Origin: Agelas oroides
Lineage: Eukaryota; Porifera; Demospongiae; Agelasida; Agelasidae
Reading direction: 5' to 3'
Assembly (NCBI GenBank): GCA_949130485.1
Contig: OX422183.1
Location: forward strand, 2,003,436-2,067,435
Length of the DNA: 64,000 nucleotides
Both the position numbers and the translations under genes were made by a program. Of the stretch, positions 9,545 to 20,579 are shown piece by piece; position 1 is the stretch's first letter; the number at the start of each line of letters is the position of its first letter. A model generated the notes under the pieces. That model saw nothing but the letters and a program-made list of their open reading frames with translations. It did not search any database and was not told where the DNA came from.

Positions 9545-10760
9545 TGTTCTGCATGCAGCTACATTCATATTTGCACATCTTGTCATCACAGGTACAACCA
9601 AACAGCAGTCTATATTGGAGCCAATTGCAATAGTTTTCTCTTCTGCCGCTATATCGTAAGTCACATTGAATCATGTGTGATGTATGGTGCTTCGGAAAAG
9701 TATTTGATTTCTGATACATGTTTTAGCATTGTTGGTGCTAGCCTTGACCATTTTTGAGCTAGAGTGAAAGGCAAAAAGATGCAAACACAATCAACAGAAA
9801 GAGTTTAGCTAAATGATGGAATACAAGTAACTTTGACATCTAGTAGCTGCAGTGAATATATATAATTCTACTGTATTTTGACCTGTCTAGTGTATATGTA
9901 TCCTCCTTCTCATATTTTCCCCTCCTTTACCCTTCCTTCTCCCTCTTCTCCCTCTTATCCCTTCTCCTTTCCGCTTTCTTTGCCCTTCCTCCTCCTCTCT
10001 ACCTATTTCCTTTCCATCTTTTGTTCCCCTTCCTCCTTCCCCCTCCCATCTCCCCCTCCCTCATTCTCCTCCCTCCTCCCCCTCTCTCCTTCCCTCTCTA
10101 GGATTTGTGACAGCATTGCATGGACAGCATGGAGATTTGCAACATACAATCCTTCATCCTTCTTTTGGCCTCTGGAGCTCATATGCATCTTGTTCAAGGG
10201 TCAACCCTCCTCTCCCAATGCACACTGCAGGTACTGTAAAACATGATTGTGTATTTCATGTGACAAGTCATGTGACTGGTCTTCAAGTCATGTGACTGCT
10301 TCTCAAGTTATGACTGCTTCTCAAGTCATGTGACTGGTCTTCAAGTCATGTGACTGCTTCTCAAGTTATATGACTTCTTTGTGTATTAAGACCACAAGCA
10401 TGCCTGAAATTTTCTGATTATGAATATTTCAGCTCACCATGCATTTTGGCAACTTAAATGCTTATTTCTACAAGGAATAATGTATCTATGCATGCATGTA
10501 CAGAAGTGGAATTATTTGCGTACTCATTATTTTGCATGTGTGGTGATGGAGTCACCTTGATTGCCTGCATGTGATATGTATAATGAGTGTGTCATGCATG
10601 ATGGTGGATAGGTGAATGCACCATGTGCATGACAAATGTATGCCTAGTCATGTGACTTTGTATATTTGTTTACACAACAAATATACAGTCACTTTAGCAT
10701 TGTGCTCCAATGAAATCGCAAGCATGCCTGAAATGTGCTGAGATATGCATATTTCAGTAA
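9545..10760. repeat. Unit 2 copy of the 3450-5340 flank
   Basis: The sequence from ctgcatgcagctacattcat (about 9547) through the CT-rich tract, the GTCATGTGAC boxes and the words gcatgcctgaaatgtgctga (about 10723) matches unit 1 in the same order (3450-4575 and then 5250-5340). With the two death-domain genes this defines a tandem segmental duplication of a gene plus about 3-4 kb of 3' flank. The 0.67 kb insertion of unit 1 is absent here. Confidence 0.75.
10264..10375. promoter_or_regulatory. GTCATGTGAC box array, unit 2
   Basis: About six boxes are present, four perfect gtcatgtgac and two decayed (gttatgac, gttatatgac). Spacing words match unit 1. There are fewer copies than in unit 1, so the array has expanded or contracted since the duplication. 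Confidence 0.55.
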
Positions 10761-13590
10761 TCGTGAGTCGAGTATTGTCGTACCCTTGGAAGCCTCCCTT
10801 TCTCAGGTAAGTTAATTTGCTTATCCTTTGAGTATGGATACCATAAAAGTGGATTCTGCATGTTGTAATTTGGCAGGTACATATGCACAATACTTTTTTG
10901 GTCGAACTTGGACAGTGTTGTTCACACGTTTGTATCAGAGGATGTGCTAGTCTTGTTTTTAAACCCTTGGGAATAAATCTGAAGGAGTGCCTGGTGTCCA
11001 CTGGTTCAGCCTTGGTGAATTATGCTTGAGCATGATATGGTAGGGGGGAAGCACAGAAGAACGTGCTGACATAGTATATAGAGCAGTTAAGAGCTGTTTG
11101 TAGGAAAGCTAAAATGCTTTTAGTAACCTATATAAATGATTGACTGATCCTTTTTGCGAGCCGTCTTTCCTTACATAGGGCACAAGGCAGGTCCAGCTTG
11201 TCATGTATATTATAAATATATTGTGAGCATAAGGACAATTCTTGGAAGCATAATCAAAATGAGCATTGGAGCATAGCATGATTTACCAAGGCCTACCACT
11301 GGTTTGTACATTTTCAGTTCTCTAGGTTTTTCTGGGGAACTAGAAGATTTTGTAAAACATGCATTGTTACACTAACCAGTCCATTTTTTCTGAGAGATGC
11401 CTGCCACCAACCATGCCCTGTACGGACAATGACGAGTGCATTTGTTTGCAAGAATTATGTACTCCTGGTTACTATGGGGCATGCATTTGTAGGTCTGTCC
11501 TCTCACAAGAACCTGATCCTTTTTTTACAACTTATTGTCTTTCTTAATTGAAGTGTAATTAGAACACCTGAAGTATTGGAGAAATTCAAAGACCTGTTGC
11601 GTTATATTAGTCATTGTTTCACTCTTAATCTTGTCAACTCTGATCCAGTTAGCTCTCCTGAGAGTGTCTCAGCATTGAATTTCAGAAGTGCTTTGTGATC
11701 AATGCTCTGGTCTGCATTTTCCTATGAAGACAAACCACAATGCTCCACAATTAGGGCTCTCAATTTTGCCATCTCTTTTGCCCACTATCTGCAGTTTTGG
11801 TTGTTGGGTAAATGGTTTACTGTTTGTTCATATGCTCCCGTTCTTGCAGAATGTATGATAGTGTCATGTGACAGTGTGAATACATGTACCTGGCTGCTGT
11901 GCTGAGTTAGGTACGTAGTTGTCAGGGTATGTGATATCTTTTAGTGGGACACAAGTTACTGACATCTCAGTGATATTTGGCCTAGATATATGTCTGTATG
12001 TTACTACACATTGCGTTTAACGTTCTGTGAGTGCCTCTGCATTTGCACTTGATAAAAACATAGTTGTGTGTGTGCAACATTATACACGTACTTATATCTG
12101 ACCTGACAGTTACTACTTGTGGTAGTGTGCATACATCATACATGAATAAGAAGCACATGTAAACATGATCTGTATTTGCTATAAATTTAACATGATACAA
12201 GATGGGCATATACGTAAAACCACACTTGCTATTCCACTTCGTTTGCAACATTAAACTTGTAAGAGAAGTGTACATGCATACATGAATATTGCTCACTTTA
12301 TTGCACATGCAAGAGCTGTACTCACTGAAATAAATTTAAGTGACGTATGTTTAAATAATATGCGTTTTCTCAGGATTAGGGTATTACTCGTGCCTTCCAT
12401 ATGAAACATTATGCTAGTTTGTTCTGAGGTGGATTTTGCAAGCTTTCAGCAATTACGGTCAACATTCCTCTTCTCATTGCTGTGCTCACCAGTGATCTTC
12501 AAGTCAGCCAGCACGGCTGGTTTATCTTGGTTTACAAAAGCATGGACATGCAGTTTTAGCTGCCCTTCTGCTTTGTATAAATTCAAGATGGTTAGTAGTA
12601 TTCATAAAACTTGTCTGTGCAATTTTGCACACTTGCAACGTCAGGGTTTCTGGAAATAAAGGTTTGAGTAAGAATAGCCTTTGGGAAAATGATGTGGTGT
12701 TTTCTAAGGCTTTAATGAATGGAGTGTACACCTGTACATAGGTTATGCACACAGCATGCTGATCTTGTCTTGCTACCGCCTGCAAAAGGTGTAATCTCCC
12801 TATGGAAAGGATGTAACGTTGGGAATTTCTTGGAGACTCAGTAAAGGATGCTGTCCTTGGAGTTACTCACCAGTTTTCTGAGTGCTTCAAAAGACAGAGT
12901 ACCAAAGATCACGGTGTTCAAAGTTTATGGGCACTAGCCCCTAAGATGGGTTGGCTATCACTAAGTCATGATTGGTGGAGCTCAGAGAAATCAGCATAGT
13001 GGTAATGGTCTAGTAATGGTCTTGCTGTTGGCCATATTTGGAATAAAGGAAGCAGAATTGGAAAGTAGCATGGTGGTTGTTTTCCACAAAGAGGGACCCA
13101 ATTGTAATTGATAGTGATGGTGCGTCCTCTTCATAGAATCTGTAGTAGGGGGTTAAAATTGGGTCTTTTCAGATATTCCAATGAGATTGTTTGATCTTGA
13201 TTGGTAACTGGGTTGATGGACTTGTTCAGGATTTCATGATAACATTGTTTTGCAAAAATGGCATGAAAACAGGAGAATCTCCCAGGGGGTGGGAAGCCAT
13301 TGCAAGATCCTTGTTGCAATCTTGACAATAGTAGGCAGAAACAATTTAAAACTATAAAATTCTCACTCTAGAAGCTATTTAAAGTACAAGGTAATACCGC
13401 AACTAAGACCAGATCTGTGCTCTGCTAGCAAAAGCATATCATGCAAGTCGTGCGTAGCTCACACTTTATCTTGTTAGTGAGAAACTACTATGGATGTATT
13501 GGAGACTGCACCAAAACTGCTATTATTCAAGTGATGTACCACGAAAAGACCTGTATATGCATGTGGCATGGAATGTTCTAGAGCTAGCTA
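10761..13590. other. 2.8 kb without a recognisable gene
   Basis: Short ORFs only. None shows a family motif or consistent splice boundaries, and no tandem or inverted repeat stands out. It may contain introns or diverged exons I cannot identify. Confidence 0.4.
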
Positions 13591-14086
13591 AGAAGTATAT
13601 ATACCGTATAATGGGAAATTTTCGAGGAGTCCAATTTTCGCGGTTTTCGCAGTTGATTGGCAAATCACGAAAATTAATGTGTTTAAACCCGCGAAATAAA
13701 AACCTATACGCAAGTTCTCGCGTGCGATTTAGAGGGGCCGTGCTCGATCGATCAGCTGGTAGCACCTTGACCTTATCGACGTCGCCGTGAGATCCTCTCA
13801 GTGTCTGCATGCAAGGTACTTCTAATCCCCCTTCAGGAAGATCTTCAGAATAGTGTCTGCCACCGGTAACTCTGCAGCTGATAGTCCCACCTCGTCTTAA
13901 AAACATTGAACATACCGACGATATCTTTCTTGGGACGTGACCAACGATTACTCCCGATCTTACCACTGCTACAGTGAACGGATCGCGATAGTTCTCCACT
14001 TCTCTCTTGCAAGATAGCTCTTCTCCAACAGCAGCACACCAAATTTCCTTGTACACATGATAGCCACGGACCATAGCCTCAATCAT
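13523..14086 (-). CDS. HIRAN-like domain protein inside TIR element A
   Basis: This is a 187-residue open frame. Residues about 7-95 resemble a HIRAN domain: YHVYKEIW, then VGEELSCKREVENYRDPF, VAVVRSGVIVGHVPRKI, and a Cys/Gly-rich closing strand RRGGTISCRVTGG. Known HIRAN domains bind 3' ends of DNA in SWI/SNF helicases such as HLTF and Rad5; here no helicase follows. The frame runs on through the left TIR to the stop outside the element, so the last 50 or so residues are probably not part of an original protein. The upstream end is also set by the element, so the start is uncertain. Cargo domain: likely. Expression: unknown. Confidence 0.6.
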   Translation of the reverse strand: MIEAMVRGYHVYKEIWCAAVGEELSCKREVENYRDPFTVAVVRSGVIVGHVPRKISSVCSMFLRRGGTISCRVTGGRHYSEDLPEGGLEVPCMQTLRGSHGDVDKVKVLPADRSSTAPLNRTRELAYRFLFRGFKHINFRDLPINCENRENWTPRKFPIIRYIYFLASSRTFHATCIYRSFRGTSLE

Positions 14087-14298
14087 AGCGACTCGCGTGC
14101 CATTTCTCCTACTATCTATAGCCGATCTTTCACAAGTTTTTCAGCCGGTTCGAGCCCACGCGTGCATGTGGTAAGAGTCAACCAGGTATTGTGGGCGGAG
14201 CAGTTCTGGAACGGCCATCCGCGAAAATTAGACCGCGAAATCTTTGAAGATTGCTCTTCCGCGAAAATTGGACCCCTCGAAAATTTCCCGCTATACGG
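13604..14298. mobile_element. TIR element A (about 0.7 kb, CCGTATA ends) carrying a HIRAN-like ORF
   Basis: The left end reads ccgtataatgggaaattttc followed by gaggagtccaattttcgcgg. The reverse complement of the right end reads ccgtatagcgggaaattttc followed by gaggggtccaattttcgcgg. This gives an inverted repeat of about 40 bp with few mismatches. Both ends are flanked by TA (or TATA). No transposase is visible, so it is non-autonomous. The body encodes the HIRAN-like protein described separately. Confidence 0.8.
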
Positions 14299-14389
14299 TA
14301 TAAGGTAACATTACATAATGTAACTAAAAATAATGACATAATAATCATAAAGCACCTAGCAGAGTTAAGTGTCCACATACAGTCCGACA

Positions 14390-14683
14390 AAAGTGGATTT
14401 CTCCAACAGGATGATTACTCTGTGCACCAGGGTGGTCATAAGCTTAAGTTGCTATTGTCTGGGCCAGAGCAGAATCGTTGCCCCTATGTCGTCCTCCACA
14501 GCCTTCACCAATTTTGTCCGTGTTGTCCTCCCAAACCTCTCCACCTGGTTAATGGGAAGTATTATTACCAACTCCTAGTGGCATAATTATTGTGATGTTG
14601 AAAAGATTACTGAAACCAGAAACATTCTTTACATGGTAACTAATATAAGAACCATGTATCTAAGGCTTTTTGATTAAAAAATA
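14390..14683. other. Unassigned segment, possible exon
   Basis: The plus strand stays open across this stretch, with the words HSLHQFCPCCPPKPLHL in one frame, but no splice-bounded exon or family could be assigned. It leads straight into the minisatellite cluster. Confidence 0.2.
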
Positions 14684-15083
14684 GCGGTACTAACTCGCAC
14701 AGTGCGGAGAGACTTCATGGCGGTACTAACTCGCACAGTGCAGAGAGACTTCCTGGCGGTACTAACTCACACAGTGTGGAGAGACTTCATGGTGGTACTA
14801 ACTCACACAGTGCAGAGAGACTTCCTGGCGGTACTAACTCGCACAGTGCAGAGAGACTTCCTGGCGGTACTAACTCACACAGTGCAGAGAGACTTCCTGG
14901 CGGTACTAACTCGCACAGTGCGGAGAGACTTCATGGTGGTACTAACTCACACAGTGCAGAGAGACTTCCTGGCGGTACTAACTCGCACAGTGCAGAGAGA
15001 CTTCCTGGCGGTACTAACTCACACAGTGTGGAGAGACTTCCTGGCGGTACTAACTCACACAGTGCAGAGAGACTTCCTGGACA
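14684..15083. repeat. 36-bp minisatellite, about 11 copies
   Basis: The unit contains ggtactaactcgcacagtg and gagagacttcctgg. Variants alternate cttcctggcggt and cttcatggtggt, and cgcacagtgc and cacacagtgt, so the array looks built from higher-order pairs. The period is 12 codons; one plus frame stays open as a repeat of RDFLAVLTHTVQ. I treat it as a minisatellite and do not call a gene. Confidence 0.9.
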
Positions 15084-15488
15084 TACTTTCATGTAGGTGG
15101 GTCAAAACGAGTTGGGCTTGGTACCGAGCTCTGTCGTCCCTTGGGGAGGTGAAGGGGGAGAGAATATTGATGACCACTCTGTGGGTAAAACGCAGTGCCT
15201 TTGGGCCAGCCTGTTTGCAACTTGAAAAGTTCAGTTAAGGAACATTTCTAAGGCTTTCGATTGATGCAAATGTACTCACACTTGGATGGAAAGTGACTTG
15301 GCTTCTTTCCCTCGGGAAAAACCAATGACTTATGGCACAATTTCTGGAATGGAAACAAATTGTGCTTTATCATAGATGTGTTGCATGAGTACACGTATTT
15401 AATTGATTGCATTCGTGCAAATATTTTTAGTAAACTAGCCTTGCTGATGTCTAGTTGGATGAAATCAACTCATTTTGCAAATTTCAGC

Positions 15489-15890
15489 AGGATAGTTTAC
15501 TGTGGCAGCATGAGAGCTACTGAGGAGATTCAGTCAGGGAGGCACAGGATAGTTTACTGTGGCAGCATGAGAGCTACTGAGGAGATTCAGTCAGGCAGGC
15601 ACAGGATAGTTTACTGTGGCAGCATGAGAGCTACTGAGGAGATTCAGTCAGGCAGGCACAGGATAGTTTACTGTGGCAGCATGAGAGCTACTGAGGAGAT
15701 TCAGTCAGGCAGGCACAGGATAGTTTACTTGTGGCAGCATGAGAGCTACTGAGGAGATTCAGTCAGGCAGGCACATGATAGTTTACTGTGGCAGCATGAG
15801 AGCTACTGAGGAGATTCAGTCAGGCAGGCACAGGATAGTTTACTTGTGGCAGCATGAGAGCTACTGAGGAGATTCAGTCAGGGAGGCATG
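15489..15890. repeat. 57-bp minisatellite, seven copies
   Basis: The unit starts aggatagtttactgtggcag and contains gagagctactgaggagattc. The first four copies are spaced exactly 57 bp; later copies carry one extra t (actTgtggcag), which breaks the open frame. Substitutions are few, so the array is young. Confidence 0.9.
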
Positions 15891-15971
15891 TGTGGAGGGA
15901 GGTGTTCTGAACTGGCCAGATATGCCCACCTTGATGATGAGTTCACACTGCTTCAAGCCGGCTTGTAGAGC

Positions 15972-16200
15972 CTCTTGGGGGATGTTGAGCTTCAGTCCAT
16001 AGCCTACCCAGTGGAAGGTTTGAGCTTCAGTCCATAGCCTACCCCTTGGGGGATGTTGAGCTTCAGTCCATACCCTACCCCTTGGGGGATGTTGAGCTTC
16101 AGTCCATACCCTACCCCTTGGGGGATGTTGAGCTTCAGTCCATACCCTACCCCTTGGGGGATGTTGAGCTTCAGTCCATAGCCTACCCAGTGGAAGGTTT
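15972..16200. repeat. 36-bp minisatellite, about five to six copies
   Basis: The unit is cttgggggatgttgagcttc followed by agtccataccctacc. Perfect copies start at 16045, 16081, 16117 and 16153; edge copies carry cagtggaaggtttgagc. The 12-codon frame GDVELQSIPYPL stays open on the plus strand. Confidence 0.9.
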
Positions 16201-16819
16201 GAGCCTGCTAGTGATCAGGACAGTGATCTCTCCAATAATTTTGGCCATTCTTTGCAGTTTGTAGCGTGAGACTGCATACAATACCAGTACCAGACACCAC
16301 TTTATTGAACCACATGAGTTCATCAATAGCTCACTAGTTACTAAGAACACTCTCTGTTCCAGCCAGCTGCCCACTTTTCCTACTTTATGGCTGCAATTTT
16401 TGTGTCTCATGAATGCGATTTTCAAATTTGGACGCAGTTTTTACGGAAATACATATACTTTCGTGTTATGATTGTGGAGAGCTACAAAATCAGGACTAGA
16501 GTCTTTGATTAATAAATGTACTTTGTCAGTCAATGCATGCATTCACCAGAATGCTGCATAAACATAACTGCACTTTCAGTAAAAAAGTATGCATATTAGA
16601 GATGGTGTAAATGGCTGCAAAAAATACATGCTTGAGTTTTATGTTGCAGAAACAACAACTCAGTTGTTTAAATGACATATTTATCAATGGTAACTTGATT
16701 TTCTTAAACTCGGTAAGCCTAAGTAACCTATCATAGCTGTGGAAGTCATCATGTACTACCACTTCCAAAGGTATCAGTGGCGGCGGCGTCTTAGCTGTTT
16801 AAAAGTCACCAGAGAACAC

Positions 16820-17310
16820 TTTGCTGTCTTCCAACTGGTTCAGTAGCTCAACAGTATGAGTAACTTTGAGCAACAGAAGAGAAACAAGAACATTTTGCTG
16901 TCTTCCAACTGGTTCAGTAACTAACAGTATGAGTAACTTTGAGCAACAGGAGAGACAAGAACACTTTGCTGTCTTCCAACTGGTTCAGTAACTCAACAGT
17001 ATTGATGTCAGGTGTATCCTTTTCATCTGAGGACTGTTCATCTGTCTGTCTGACTTTGCTGTCTTCCAACTGGTTCAGTAGCTCAACAGTACGAGTAATT
17101 TTGAACAACAGAAGAGAGACAAGAACATTGGGATGCCAGTTAGCACTACTGGGGTTGCAATAACCAGTGGACTCAAGAAAATCTGCCACTTGGTGTATAC
17201 CTAGTATTGATGTCAGGTGTATCCTTTTCATCCAAGGACTGTTCATCTGTCTGTCTGACTTTGCTGTCTTCCAACTGGTTTAGTAGCTCAACAGTATGAG
17301 TAACTTAACA
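16820..17310. repeat. Irregular tandem repeat of about 65-75 bp
   Basis: The words gctgtcttccaactggttca, gtagctcaacagtatgagta and actttgagcaacagaagaga recur at about 16820, 16900, 16970, 17055 and 17265, with a different block (gatgtcaggtgtatcctttt) inserted between two of them at about 17003 and repeated at 17209. It is an older, compound array. Confidence 0.75.
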
Positions 17311-17650
17311 GAAGAGAAAATGCCCACTGGTTCTCCCTACCATTTTTCTATTCCCACACACAAGGTGAATGCTACGTAATGGGTGTGGTGTGAAATATAA
17401 TTATCTCAATGTCTGCCTTCCTTATGAGTGGAGAATTCGATGATAACCTCAAATGGCCAATATGAGAGGAAGGAATGCCATGTTTAGAGGGTTACTTGGT
17501 TACACAAAAAACAAAGGTAGCGTAATAAATGGTTTTTTTTTGTTTTATTTGAGTCATTTATCGTGACCAGCTTGTACTGGATGTGGGAGTAGCTAGCTGC
17601 TTTGTGTGGTAACAACAGATACAGAGGGTTTCTAAGTTATAGGAATGTAA
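17311..17650. other. Spacer before Penelope element A
   Basis: AT-rich spacer with a poly-T run; nothing recognised. Confidence 0.4.
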
Positions 17651-17802
17651 GGGGTGAGGTGATGGTGACGTACAAAGGTTAGACATCATACACCAACTAG
17701 CCAGGGGCTTTTCTGGGGTGGGCTCCGACCTCGGGGAATCAATCAGATCAAGGGCTTGGTTCCTAGCCTGAATGCTCTAGATTGCAATGGGAGGCTTTGT
17801 CT

Positions 17803-18110
17803 TTATTCCAGGATGGAATATTGGGAGTTAAGTCCATGGGGGAGGGTTGTGTTTAGTGCCTTGATCCAATGTATCTCACGAGATAAGAGCCTGTGGGGGG
17901 GGCAGCTTTCCAGGGGTAGGATCCTCGCATCTCGATCGAAGTTATGACCTGTAGAATGGAAGTGGCGGTAGATGGGCCAGGCTCTCTTCTCCTTGGCTGC
18001 TGCCCTGTGGTGGCGAAACCGGTTGCGGATGGTTTTAGTGGTCTGGCCTACGTACATTTTTGAACATTTTGAACAGATGATGACATAGATGAGGTTAGTA
18101 CTAGAACAGG
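17803..18110 (-). CDS. Penelope GIY-YIG endonuclease domain (element A)
   Basis: The frame reads SSTNLIYVIIC, then CSKMYVGQTTKTIRNRFRHHR-type sequence and SREIHWIKALNTTLP before the stop at 17803. LIY...MYVGQT is the GIY-YIG core, the Arg in RNRFRHHR is the expected catalytic arginine, and the Glu in SREIHW is the metal-binding acid. The paired cysteines (CSKC before MYVG) match the finger found in EN+ Penelope elements. This domain nicks target DNA for integration. It is the C-terminal end of the single Penelope ORF, here cut off from a functional RT. Confidence 0.85.
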
Positions 18111-18404
18111 TGAAGGTATCTTTGAGGAGGAAGGGTTGCTTGGTGACTGAGGAGGAGATGGTGTGGTAGGAGAGGAGGATGGGGCAGGTAGAACATAGAG
18201 CACGGTGACAGGGTTTTACACGGTAGTTTTAGGAACTTATCTGCAGGGGGATGTCGGTGGTGTGTGGGGGGATTTCTCCGAGTGTCCTTGCCGAGACCAG
18301 GTGGTTGCTGAGGGCCTTTTCTTTCCTGTAGCTTAGTTGGTGGAAAACATTTGTGTGAGGGTTTGGTCGGTTTGGATGAGATCCCAGTGTAGGGTTAGGG
18401 TTTT

Positions 18405-18955
18405 CTAGAGGTGGGGGAGTGAGGGGGAGTAGGGGGTGATGAATCTTGGGGTAGTAAGGTTAGAGTTAGGGTTGGGGTTAGGGCTGGGGTTAGGGTTAAG
18501 GTTAGGGGGTTGTAGGTATTGTTCCCTTAGGGAGTATGGGACTGTGGAGAGGAGCGGGTCAACAAACACCTTGGGGTACCCCCTGCATAGCAGGTGGTCC
18601 CGAAAGGTAGAGAGGGTTCTTTCGTATTTGTCCTGGCTTGAGTTTGATCTAAGAAACCGTATGGCCTCGCCCCTCACCAAGCCCTTGAATACTCCCTTTG
18701 GGTGGGAGGAGGAAAAGTGGAGGTATTGGAAAGTATTAGTAGGTTTAAAGAATGTTTCTATGTCTAGGATACCTGACTGTTGGAATCTACTTCCCTTGTA
18801 AATCCTGGTGTCAAGGAAGTCCACACCCTTGGAGGAGATGGTCCAGGTGAAGCGAATGGTTGGATGACAGGAATTGAGTCTGTGCAGAAAGTCCTCGAGG
18901 GACTCTTTCGAATCCGTCCAAACGCAGAAGATGTCGTCAATGTATCGTTTCCAGA
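18405..18955 (-). pseudogene. Penelope RT C-terminal part (element A)
   Basis: The minus strand shows KRYIDDIFCVW (motif C, about 18916-18953), then FTWTISSKGVDFLDTRIYKG and the thumb-like segment FKPTNTFQYLHFSSSHPKG followed by GEAIRFLRSNS and LLCRGYP. After that the frame degenerates into Asn/Pro repeats (NPNPSPNPNPNSNL) translated from GGGTTA-like DNA at about 18455-18510. Motifs upstream of C are missing, so there is no active polymerase. Confidence 0.8.
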
Positions 18956-19348
18956 GGGCCGGTTGGAGGGGCTTACTTTCAAGGAATCTCGACTCAATGA
19001 GATGGTATCAATTATGAAGGATCCTACCACCCAGACATTAGGCTTTCTACGGGGGGTGGTCGGGGGGTGGGGACGAAGTTGAGGCCTTTGGAGAGTACTC
19101 GTTCAGAGGGGGGGTCTAGTGTATGGCTGCTAAGGTTAATTATGTATCTACTGTTAATTGAGGTAGAGATGGAACTTAGTGTTTGGAAGTAGGCGCTGTT
19201 GGGGGTCCTCCGGTGGGTAGGGCGGAGCCCCCTGCTACGAGTTGTTGTAGTGCCTGAGTTAGGGAGAGAAGGAGGGGGATTAGGTTTGTGGATGGTGGGG
19301 TTGGGGTTTGAGGTGGGAGATGGAAGAGTGGTGGTGGTTGAGGTCTGG

Positions 19349-20542
19349 TTAGGGGGATATGGGGGGTAGAGGAAGGAGGGGAGGAGGGGGTTGGGGAGGG
19401 TTCAGAGGCTGGGGGAAAAGAGGGGGAGGAGGAAGAGGGGTGGGAAAGAGCGGAGGAGGGTGGTTGGGGGTTACGGCCATGTGATGTTGTGGGGGAAGTG
19501 TCCGGTTGCCTCTCTGCTGGTTGGTTGGGTTCCCGGGGCCATTCTTCTGAAAAACCCTCGCTGCATCTGCGTAGGACCTGGGGTGGGGGTTGGGAGGGTT
19601 AGAGACAGGGTTAGTTTTGGTGGGGGGCTGAGGGCGAAGGACCGGAGTGTGAGGGTTCCTGTTCTGGTTCTTGCTTTTCCCTCTCTTGTTAGCTTTAGGT
19701 TTGGTAGGTTTGGTTTTAGGTTTAGGGGTAGACTTAGGAGGGTTGTGGAGTTTCTGCAGCTTCTTCTCCTTTCGTTCTTCCAGGTTCGTTCCGAACTTCT
19801 CGAGGTTCTTCTCCGTCTTTTCCATCGTCTCCTGGTGGGTGGTGAGTTCCTGTGGAGAGGGAGAGAAAGGTAGTTTTGCGAGAGTTTCTTTAACCTGGTC
19901 TACCTCTTTTATAAGCTCGCTGGCAACCGTCAGGTAGTGGTGGACGAGGGTTTCCATGAGTGTTTTCGACGTAGCCGCGAGAGTTTTGTCCCATTTGTCC
20001 TTGAATTCGGTTCGTGAGGACATGAAGGCTTGAGGTTCCAGGTGGATCCTCAGGCCTTCTGGGATGAGATCGTCTTCCAGGCATTGTTCGAGGAAATACC
20101 TGTGGTTGTGGGTTTGGATGAGCTGGTGGGAGAGCCTGTGGTAGCTCTGCCTCAGCTCGAGAAGTCTGGTCGCGCCGTTAGCGGATCCTGCCGAGGCGGA
20201 TACCGTGCGGGCAATTCCGGTAGAGTTATGGTCTTCCGAGTGCGAAGTGCGAGGCTCAGGCTCGATCGAAGAATTGCTCCCGACGCTATCGGTTAGCGGA
20301 CAGGCTTCTGTAGATGGCGAAGGTCGGGTCTTCCTCTTGCTACGTGTCTCCATTGTCGTAGTCGCTGCGTGCGGGGTGCGCTTGCCGCGGTTGACACTGG
20401 TGACAGTTGACAGCCGTAGGCTATAAGTAAACTTAGGGTTACGAAGTTTCTCGGTCTTCTTGGTGGCTCTCTCATTCAGGGATGTGGCGAACTTGTGGAT
20501 GTTGGGTCTCGGTCTTCTCCACTCTTTCCTCGCGGAGCTCAA
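19349..20542 (-). CDS. Penelope N-terminal region ORF (element A)
   Basis: This is a 397-residue open frame. The first ~120 residues are basic and Ser/Thr-rich (RNPKFTYSLRLSTVTSVNRG). Residues about 125-270 are helical, with the family-typical words LLELRQSYHRLSHQLIQTHN, DDLIPEGLRIHLEPQAFMSS and FKDKWDKTLAATS. A Lys/Pro-rich linker and a polyproline tail follow. The same helical block recurs at 20.7, 33.2, 51.0 and 64.0 kb, so it is an element protein and not a host gene. The function of the Penelope N-terminus is poorly known. The polyproline tail probably reflects decay of the downstream frame. Confidence 0.75.
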   Translation of the reverse strand: MSSARKEWRRPRPNIHKFATSLNERATKKTEKLRNPKFTYSLRLSTVTSVNRGKRTPHAATTTMETRSKRKTRPSPSTEACPLTDSVGSNSSIEPEPRTSHSEDHNSTGIARTVSASAGSANGATRLLELRQSYHRLSHQLIQTHNHRYFLEQCLEDDLIPEGLRIHLEPQAFMSSRTEFKDKWDKTLAATSKTLMETLVHHYLTVASELIKEVDQVKETLAKLPFSPSPQELTTHQETMEKTEKNLEKFGTNLEERKEKKLQKLHNPPKSTPKPKTKPTKPKANKRGKSKNQNRNPHTPVLRPQPPTKTNPVSNPPNPHPRSYADAARVFQKNGPGNPTNQQRGNRTLPPQHHMAVTPNHPPPLFPTPLPPPPLFPQPLNPPQPPPPLLPLPPISP

Positions 20543-20579
20543 GTTCTAGTGGTGGGGGGTTGAAAGGTAGGTCTTCCAG

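Larger units (their letters stand above)
17650..20560 (-). mobile_element. Penelope-like element A, internally deleted
   Basis: Read on the minus strand the order is N-terminal region (20542-19349), a short pre-RT piece (GLNFVPTP at about 19070), RT from motif C onward (about 18955-18405), then GIY-YIG (about 18110-17803). Most of the RT (motifs before the YIDD box) is missing, so the copy is dead. The 3' flank (gggtgaggtgatggtgacgt at about 17651) matches that of the element near 42390, which marks the shared 3' end of the family. Confidence 0.85.

Noticed and set aside
14702..15238. 178-codon ORF over the 36-bp minisatellite
   Set aside because: It is a repeat-translated frame; the overlapping frame is also open and there is no splice or start support.
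18455..18510. GGGTTA-like runs suggesting an interstitial telomere
   Set aside because: The run is irregular and lies inside the Penelope coding linker; similar GGTTAG words at 32524 and 63413 are in the same part of the element. Better explained as low-complexity coding sequence of the element.
19391..19873. Plus-strand Gly/Arg-rich ORF opposite the Penelope N-terminal region
   Set aside because: Shadow of the Pro/Lys-rich minus-strand frame.
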